Of a stretch of DNA of 8,027 nucleotides, positions 1 to 5,062 are shown piece by piece. Position 1 is the first letter of the stretch; each line of letters opens with the position of its first letter. The stretch covers positions 1 to 8,027 of the forward strand of contig JAZRVD010000073.1 in assembly GCA_045598945.1 (NCBI GenBank). Reading direction: 5' to 3'. The position numbers and the translations under genes are program-made. Under the pieces are notes generated by a model. It made no database searches and was not told the origin of the DNA. It saw nothing but the letters and a program-made list of their open reading frames with translations. Source of the stretch: Colimorpha sp045598945. Lineage in GTDB: Bacteria > Bacteroidota > Bacteroidia > Bacteroidales > P3.

Positions 1-848
1 GTGGTGCCAGGGAAGCCGAGCACCATAGCGAAACCGCCGTCCTTCAACTCCTTGATACTCACAGGCAGGTGATGCTTAGGGGTGAGAGGCACATTGCTCT
101 CGTTGTATTCGGCAGGTGTGCCGTCTTGCGCGCAATAGACACGGAACATAGAGAAGTCGCATGTCTGACGAGGCCAAGCCCAGTTGTCGGCATCGCCGCC
201 AAAGTTACCCATGCTTGAAGGAGGAGCGCCAACAAGTCGTACATCCTTATAGACGATGTGAACAAAGAGGAAAAACTGATTGTCGTTGAAGAGAGGGCGA
301 ACAGCAGCGTCATAGCGAGTGCCTTTTACAGCCTCGTCGACAATGGTCTTGCTCACCTTGTCGATAGCAGCTTGGCGGTCAGCCTCGCTCATATTATCGG
401 AGAGCTCGCGTTGCACACGTTCCGTAACATCCTCCATACGTACAAGGATAGAGGCGGTAAGACCCGGATTAGGCAGTTCCTCGTTTTTGTTATACGCCCA
501 GAAACCATCGCGCAAGTAGTCGTGCTGAACAGAAGAATGTTCCTGCAACTTATCATAACCACAATGGTGGTTGGTGGTAACAAGACCTTGATTGCTGATA
601 ATCTCGCCAGTACAGAAGTGAGCGAACGGACGGCCAAGAGTACCAAGACCGACAATGGCATCTTTCAGACAGCCCTGATTGACATTATAAATATCCTCAG
701 GAGTAAGCAGAAAGCCCTGCTGCTGCATTTGAGCATAGTTTTTACCGATGAGCGACAGGAGCCACATACCCTCGTCGGCACGAGACAGACGAGGCATCAA
801 CATCATGACGCACAACAAGATAACAGATAAGCGTAATTTGATATTCAT
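1..848 (-). CDS. S46-family dipeptidyl-peptidase (DPP7/DPP11 type), N-terminal part; gene runs off the left edge
   Basis: The frame is open from an ATG at 848 to the window edge, giving 282 residues of a family usually about 700 long. A basic start and a hydrophobic stretch (about residues 4-18) form a signal peptide, followed by the sequence ADEGMWLL typical of mature S46 enzymes. The chymotrypsin-like N-terminal half is clear. TTNHHCGY (91-98) supplies the probable catalytic His95, and GNFGGDADNWAWPR (214-227) is followed by TCDFSMFRVY, whose Asp231 is the probable catalytic Asp. The fragment ends at GFPGT. The catalytic Ser and the residue separating DPP7 (hydrophobic P1) from DPP11 (acidic P1) lie outside, so specificity is undecided. 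Known family role: periplasmic removal of N-terminal dipeptides from oligopeptides for peptide-fermenting growth. It has its own promoter, 29 bases upstream. The stretch just before Asp231 reads RQTC where I would expect RHTG. Confidence 0.95.
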   Translation of the reverse strand, partial: MNIKLRLSVILLCVMMLMPRLSRADEGMWLLSLIGKNYAQMQQQGFLLTPEDIYNVNQGCLKDAIVGLGTLGRPFAHFCTGEIISNQGLVTTNHHCGYDKLQEHSSVQHDYLRDGFWAYNKNEELPNPGLTASILVRMEDVTERVQRELSDNMSEADRQAAIDKVSKTIVDEAVKGTRYDAAVRPLFNDNQFFLFVHIVYKDVRLVGAPPSSMGNFGGDADNWAWPRQTCDFSMFRVYCAQDGTPAEYNESNVPLTPKHHLPVSIKELKDGGFAMVLGFPGT

Positions 849-877
849 ATATATTAGACAATTAAATTAGCAAAATG

Positions 878-907
878 CAAAGTTACATAAATTGTATTAA
901 ACGACAA
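878..907 (-). promoter_or_regulatory. Bacteroidota-type promoter of the S46 peptidase gene
   Basis: Read on the minus strand, TTG (907-905) is followed by exactly 19 bases and then TAACTTTG (885-878). This matches the Bacteroidota sigma-ABfr consensus of a -33 TTG and a -7 TAnnTTTG element. The -7 element ends 29 bases before the ATG at 848, which implies a short leader of roughly 20-25 bases. The leader is A/T-rich with no Shine-Dalgarno sequence, as is normal in this phylum. The start site itself is inferred. Confidence 0.75.
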
Positions 908-951
908 TAAAATAATCGTATTGCAACAATAAATTAATATGTTAAACTTGC

Positions 952-1001
952 CGTTTCTCGATACTTGCCCCCAAAAAAAGAGAGGCAAATATCGAGATAC
1001 G
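952..1001 (-). terminator. Long hairpin after protein B; probable transcription end of the A-B operon
   Basis: Bases 956-969 pair with 984-997. As minus-strand RNA this is a continuous 14-bp stem with one G-U wobble at 989/964; on the plus strand the same position is a C/A mismatch, which favours the minus-strand reading. Pairing resumes beyond an A/A mismatch (952-954 with 999-1001). The hairpin starts about 15 bases after the stop codon of protein B. It is not a textbook intrinsic terminator, because the seven-U run sits inside the 14-base loop and no U run follows the stem. It could also be an mRNA 3'-end stabiliser. Confidence 0.5.
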
Positions 1002-1015
1002 ACAAGAGACAGATG

Positions 1016-4000
1016 CTAACGACGCACAACACGATGGATAGATACGCCACGGTTGGTAGTGATACGCAACATGTAGAGACCTTGCGGACAGGCTGAGAAG
1101 TCGATGACATTGACGCCTTCAACGACCTTGAGGGTACGCCCGTTGAGGTCGATAGCTTCGAGACGCTGCACCTCAGCGCCCTCTGCCTCGACATTAACCA
1201 CCGATGATGTCGGATTAGGATAGAGCGAGAAAGAGGCATTGTCGAGTGCGTTGATACTTACGCCATTGGAGAGTGTGAGATGGAGAATAACAACGCTGTC
1301 GCAGCCGTTGACAGTAGCATAGCCACGATGAATATTGCTATAATAGCCACTCATGACATAGTCTACACCTTCCCAGTGGAAGGTGTCGGCTGCCGAACGG
1401 CTAATGGTGTCGACAGAGCTATAATAGATAGTGAGCTTGAGGTTGACAACACTGTCGCAGCCCTGCGAGGTCTTGCCACGATATACAGGTGCCTGCGAAG
1501 AGGTATAGGTAACACCGTTCCATGCAAAGCTGTCGCAAGCCACATCGACAAGCACTTGATTTTTTGACTGATACACCACGAGACGCAGATGGGCTATGCT
1601 GTCGCAACCATTAGAGCCAGCAACGGTGTCGTAGTAATCGCCCGAGGAGGTATAGCGATGTGTATTCCATGTATAGCTATCGCAACTTGTATCGACAGCG
1701 GAGGAGTGCAACGTATGCTTGGCAAACAGATGAACAGTAACAAAGCTGTCGCAACCGTGTGTATTGACCTTAGTATCCATTTGCGAGACCTCATCTTTAT
1801 ACCAAGTTCCCTGCCACATAACGCTATCGCAGGCAGAGCTGTCGACAGTGCCGAAGGAAGGCTCCAGCACGCGAATATGAATGTATGTAAAGCTATCGCA
1901 TTTGCCTATAGTAGAGTCGTCGATACGAAGGTTTGTATTTTCATAATATTTATGTCCGTCCCACACAACATAGCCACAGGCTTGAGTGTCTATATTGACA
2001 ACAACAGTAGGATGGATAGACAGAGTAATGAATGTACTGCTATCACATTTGTATATAGAAGAATCGACAAATTTCTTGTTTACAAATTCGGTCTTATAAT
2101 ACTTGCCTTGCCACAGAAGGCTGTCGCACGCCATGGTGTCGATATGCTTGCGATAGCTTGGATATACGGTAAGATTGAGAGTAGTAACACTGTCGCATTG
2201 GAATATGGTCTTGTCGTTAAGAATATATGTATCTGAAGCCTTATACGACTGACCAGCCCATACTATGCTGTCGCACACCGAGGTGTCGACCGGGATATTG
2301 TAAGTGCGGCCAATAGAGGCGTGCATTGTAACAATGCTGTCGCACCCTCTATCAGTAAGGAAAAGGCTATCGAAAGAATCTGATACTGTGAAAAGATGCG
2401 TTCCCCATACAAGCGAGACACATGCTGTATCGTAGATGTCGGACCTATATGTAGGACATGCGTCGGGACTTACGCCATTAATCCAAAGTTCAAGCACCGT
2501 GACACTGTCGCAACCCTCGTCGTTCTTATAGTGCTTGTAAGCATTGGAGTGATAGCCGCTGGAGGTGTATGTCTCGCCTTCCCAAACATAAGAGGCTGGC
2601 TTTTCCACCTTGACAGTATCACATTCGGAATGATTGACAATAAGATGAACTACGGTATTGCTGTCGCACTGATGCACCGTCTTGTTTTGCACCGTCTCAT
2701 TTTGTAGAGCCTTGTAATATACGTTGTTGAACAATACACTGTCGCAGCCAAGAGAATCTTTTTCGACATGATACGACGGATTGACATGCAAACGATATGG
2801 CAAGATGCTGTCGCAGCCAGCTACTGTATATTTGAAGAGAGTGTCGAGAGAAAGAGCTGCGGTATATTTCACGCCCTTGAACTTGATGCTATCGCACTCG
2901 GAAGTATCCTTTACAGAAGCAAGATATGATGGATTGACCTTAAGATTGTAGTGAACAATGCTGTCGCACATGCCGGCACGATGGATAGTAGAGTCGACAG
3001 AGGCATTGTCATAATAGGTGATATTGTTGAGTATCAAACTATCACATTGGGCTGTGTCGACAGTAGTGGAGGCAATAGGAGCCAACACAAGAGTGAGATG
3101 AGTAATACTGTCGCAGACCTCATTGATATGAGTAATACTGTCATATACGCCAGAAGCAGTTAGATGACGCGAGCCCCAGTCATAGGAGTCGGCACATGCC
3201 GAATGAGAAATACTCGCTTCGCGAGAATTGCAGTAGTATTTGAAAGAGATGCTATCTAAAGACAACTCACTATAGTTATATGGCTCATCAATATGTACCA
3301 AGGCGAGATAGATGGTCTGTCCCATATACGACGTAAGATTGAGATGATAGGTAACTTGGTCGGGATGATCCATATCATCCATGTCAACCATCACAAAATG
3401 ATGCAACGAGTCATCGGTAGTACTCAGATACGTTGCCAGATGGGTGCTGCCATACGTCTGCACCTTGAATGTAGCATAAAAGCTGTCGGCAACAGGGACA
3501 TGGATAGCCGGCGATATCAGCCAGTTTTTCATTTCAATATCAACCTCCTCAGACATAGATATCAAAGTAACGTTGCCTTTTCCGTCGTCACACAATTCCC
3601 AATTACCGCCATATCTGTCCTCATCGCAAGTATACCAGCTGTCCATACCGTCGTCAAAATCCATCATATATGGAAAAGTATCGATAGTATCTATTGGACG
3701 CCAGATAGCATATATATGCTCCTCGCCCGACACCGTTACACCGTCGCCTGGATAGAGCAGATAATCGAATGGCATCAACTCTTCAGACTGCAGCCAGCCA
3801 TAGAAAGCATAGCCTGGTCGTGAAAAAACATTATCAGGCAGAGCGAACAGCGAATCCTTCCACACATAGAGTGTGTCTTTTATATCCTGCCCATCATTGG
3901 AATGAAACACAAGCTTGCTATATGACTGCAGCTCGATATTGTCGATAAAGATGGCCGAGCCTCTATCGCTGTTGCCATAATGATAGAAGGCAAAGACAAT

Positions 4001-5047
4001 CCGCTTGCCAGCATAGGCAGAGAGGTCTACGACATGTTGCGTGTAATCGAAATCCAGCTCATCGGTAGCAAAGACCTTTGTTGCAGAAGAGCGGAACATA
4101 TTGGTATCGACAGCATCATCATAGGAAGGGTCCACCTCTAATACATACACGTCGTAAGACTCTTTGTTGTACAGAAATTCATCGACAGCCATAGCGTCAT
4201 ACCAGCTAAACTTGATGGGGTCTCCGACAGGTATTGACGACAGGTCGAATTTGGGCGAGATAAGCCACGAGTCTGGAGTGTTGTCGAAATTGTATCCAAA
4301 CGACATCAAAGCGTACGCGCTATTGTAGCCGTTGAAAACAGTCTCATGAGGAAGATGCCAACTACTAATTGATGGCAATTTAGCAACAGTGTCGTAACAT
4401 GCCAAACCGCTTTCAAAATCCATTATATACGGGTATTCCGTAACGACAGACGAAGCACATGTTGCAGCTTTCGACGAGGCATTGAAAGCGTCTAAAAAGA
4501 GACATGTTTCCCCATACTTGCCACCATAGTGCACAAAAGAAAAACGAATAGTGTCGGCACCAATAGGATTCAGATGAGAAAGTTTAGATTTAGATACATC
4601 TTTCTTATAGTAAAAATATATATACTCATTATATGGAATATTTAAATCATCAATCTCGTGCCACTCCGTCGAGCCATAAACTTGATAATAGAGCTTGACA
4701 TATTGTATATCATCATCACGTTCGCTCAAAATTCCAATCATACATTGGCAATAGTGTTCGTTGCCATCGTCAGGATATACAATCCAAGATGTTTGCAACA
4801 CATTAGAATCCATAGCCATATCGGGATTGAAGGAACAAACATAATTATTACCCGAATATGCATAATCTGAATAATGTTCCAATTCCCATGAAAAACCATC
4901 GTCATCACCATCCATTACATCCCAATCTGCATATTCATATTCCTCAAAATCCTCCCAATAGGGTACAGGATAGAACACATCCGATTGCGCCTTAGCCATA
5001 ATTGCCAACGACAAAAGGCAGAAAAATAATAACAAACTTTTTTTCAT
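1016..5047 (-). CDS. Protein B: large T9SS-exported surface protein with adhesin-like domains and 13 Cys-Asp-Ser repeats
   Basis: 1343 residues from ATG at 5047 to TAG at 1018-1016. Signal peptide 1-20 (KKS, hydrophobic core, cleavage near AKA|Q). Three MAM/cleaved-adhesin-like domains follow, at about 27-190, 205-373 and 457-604. Domains 2 and 3 open with [YF]PYxMDF and carry WLISP (261-265, 509-513). Domain 1 is acidic and divergent. Between domains 2 and 3 lies one InlB/Listeria-Bacteroides-type repeat (about 378-450; PGYAFYGW, then IYAIW). Residues 612-1260 are 13 repeats of about 49 residues. Residues 1270-1343 are a typical T9SS type A sorting domain: SLYPNPTSS, DLNGR, PQGLYMLRI and a basic HRVVRR end. 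Export through the outer membrane, with cleavage and surface attachment or release, is inferred from that domain. The start lies 15 bases after protein A, so the two are probably cotranscribed. A ligand-binding or adhesive role is inferred from domains only; the target is unknown. Confidence 0.93.
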   Translation of the reverse strand: MKKSLLLFFCLLSLAIMAKAQSDVFYPVPYWEDFEEYEYADWDVMDGDDDGFSWELEHYSDYAYSGNNYVCSFNPDMAMDSNVLQTSWIVYPDDGNEHYCQCMIGILSERDDDIQYVKLYYQVYGSTEWHEIDDLNIPYNEYIYFYYKKDVSKSKLSHLNPIGADTIRFSFVHYGGKYGETCLFLDAFNASSKAATCASSVVTEYPYIMDFESGLACYDTVAKLPSISSWHLPHETVFNGYNSAYALMSFGYNFDNTPDSWLISPKFDLSSIPVGDPIKFSWYDAMAVDEFLYNKESYDVYVLEVDPSYDDAVDTNMFRSSATKVFATDELDFDYTQHVVDLSAYAGKRIVFAFYHYGNSDRGSAIFIDNIELQSYSKLVFHSNDGQDIKDTLYVWKDSLFALPDNVFSRPGYAFYGWLQSEELMPFDYLLYPGDGVTVSGEEHIYAIWRPIDTIDTFPYMMDFDDGMDSWYTCDEDRYGGNWELCDDGKGNVTLISMSEEVDIEMKNWLISPAIHVPVADSFYATFKVQTYGSTHLATYLSTTDDSLHHFVMVDMDDMDHPDQVTYHLNLTSYMGQTIYLALVHIDEPYNYSELSLDSISFKYYCNSREASISHSACADSYDWGSRHLTASGVYDSITHINEVCDSITHLTLVLAPIASTTVDTAQCDSLILNNITYYDNASVDSTIHRAGMCDSIVHYNLKVNPSYLASVKDTSECDSIKFKGVKYTAALSLDTLFKYTVAGCDSILPYRLHVNPSYHVEKDSLGCDSVLFNNVYYKALQNETVQNKTVHQCDSNTVVHLIVNHSECDTVKVEKPASYVWEGETYTSSGYHSNAYKHYKNDEGCDSVTVLELWINGVSPDACPTYRSDIYDTACVSLVWGTHLFTVSDSFDSLFLTDRGCDSIVTMHASIGRTYNIPVDTSVCDSIVWAGQSYKASDTYILNDKTIFQCDSVTTLNLTVYPSYRKHIDTMACDSLLWQGKYYKTEFVNKKFVDSSIYKCDSSTFITLSIHPTVVVNIDTQACGYVVWDGHKYYENTNLRIDDSTIGKCDSFTYIHIRVLEPSFGTVDSSACDSVMWQGTWYKDEVSQMDTKVNTHGCDSFVTVHLFAKHTLHSSAVDTSCDSYTWNTHRYTSSGDYYDTVAGSNGCDSIAHLRLVVYQSKNQVLVDVACDSFAWNGVTYTSSQAPVYRGKTSQGCDSVVNLKLTIYYSSVDTISRSAADTFHWEGVDYVMSGYYSNIHRGYATVNGCDSVVILHLTLSNGVSINALDNASFSLYPNPTSSVVNVEAEGAEVQRLEAIDLNGRTLKVVEGVNVIDFSACPQGLYMLRITTNRGVSIHRVVRR
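1268..3214 (-). repeat. Tandem array of 13 units (about 49 codons each) in protein B
   Basis: Residues 612-1260. The unit pattern is xxCDSxxWxGxxYxxSGxYxxTxxxxxGCDSxxxLxLTV, with two Cys 26-27 residues apart and a repeat period of 49-50 residues. First Cys positions are 618, 668, 718, 768, (Pro817), 876, 925, 974, 1024, 1073, 1122, 1171, (Ala1220). Second Cys positions are 645, 694, 745, 794, 846, 902, 951, 1001, 1050, 1099, 1148, 1197, 1249. The regular pairing suggests one intra-unit disulfide per beta-rich module, forming a stalk; that is inference. Units are well diverged in protein sequence except at CDS, so this is an old array. Similar CDSYTW...GCDS repeats occur in other very large Bacteroidota surface proteins, from memory of the family. 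Confidence 0.9.
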
Positions 5048-5062
5048 ATCTATAAATTTTAT

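Noticed and set aside
258..830. Plus-strand open frame of 190 codons
   Set aside because: It lies wholly antisense to the S46 peptidase, whose conserved motifs (TNHHCGY, GGDADNW) are unambiguous.
934..1239. Minus-strand frame of 101 codons overlapping the end of protein B
   Set aside because: It is out of frame with a canonical T9SS sorting domain covering the same bases and continues through the hairpin region.
1268..3214. Periodic repeats that might suggest a CRISPR array
   Set aside because: The conserved element is only about 9 bases, spacing follows codon periods (about 78 and 69 bases alternating), and the whole stretch is one open frame with a protein-level repeat.
1280..3823. Several long plus-strand open frames antisense to protein B (for example 1589-2236 and 3293-3823)
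   Set aside because: They mirror the periodic Cys-Asp-Ser codons of the minus-strand gene, show no domain, signal peptide or promoter, and the minus-strand frame has clear domains throughout.
5048..5062. Possible independent promoter for protein B between the two large genes
   Set aside because: Only 15 A/T-rich bases are present and no TAnnTTTG element was seen there.
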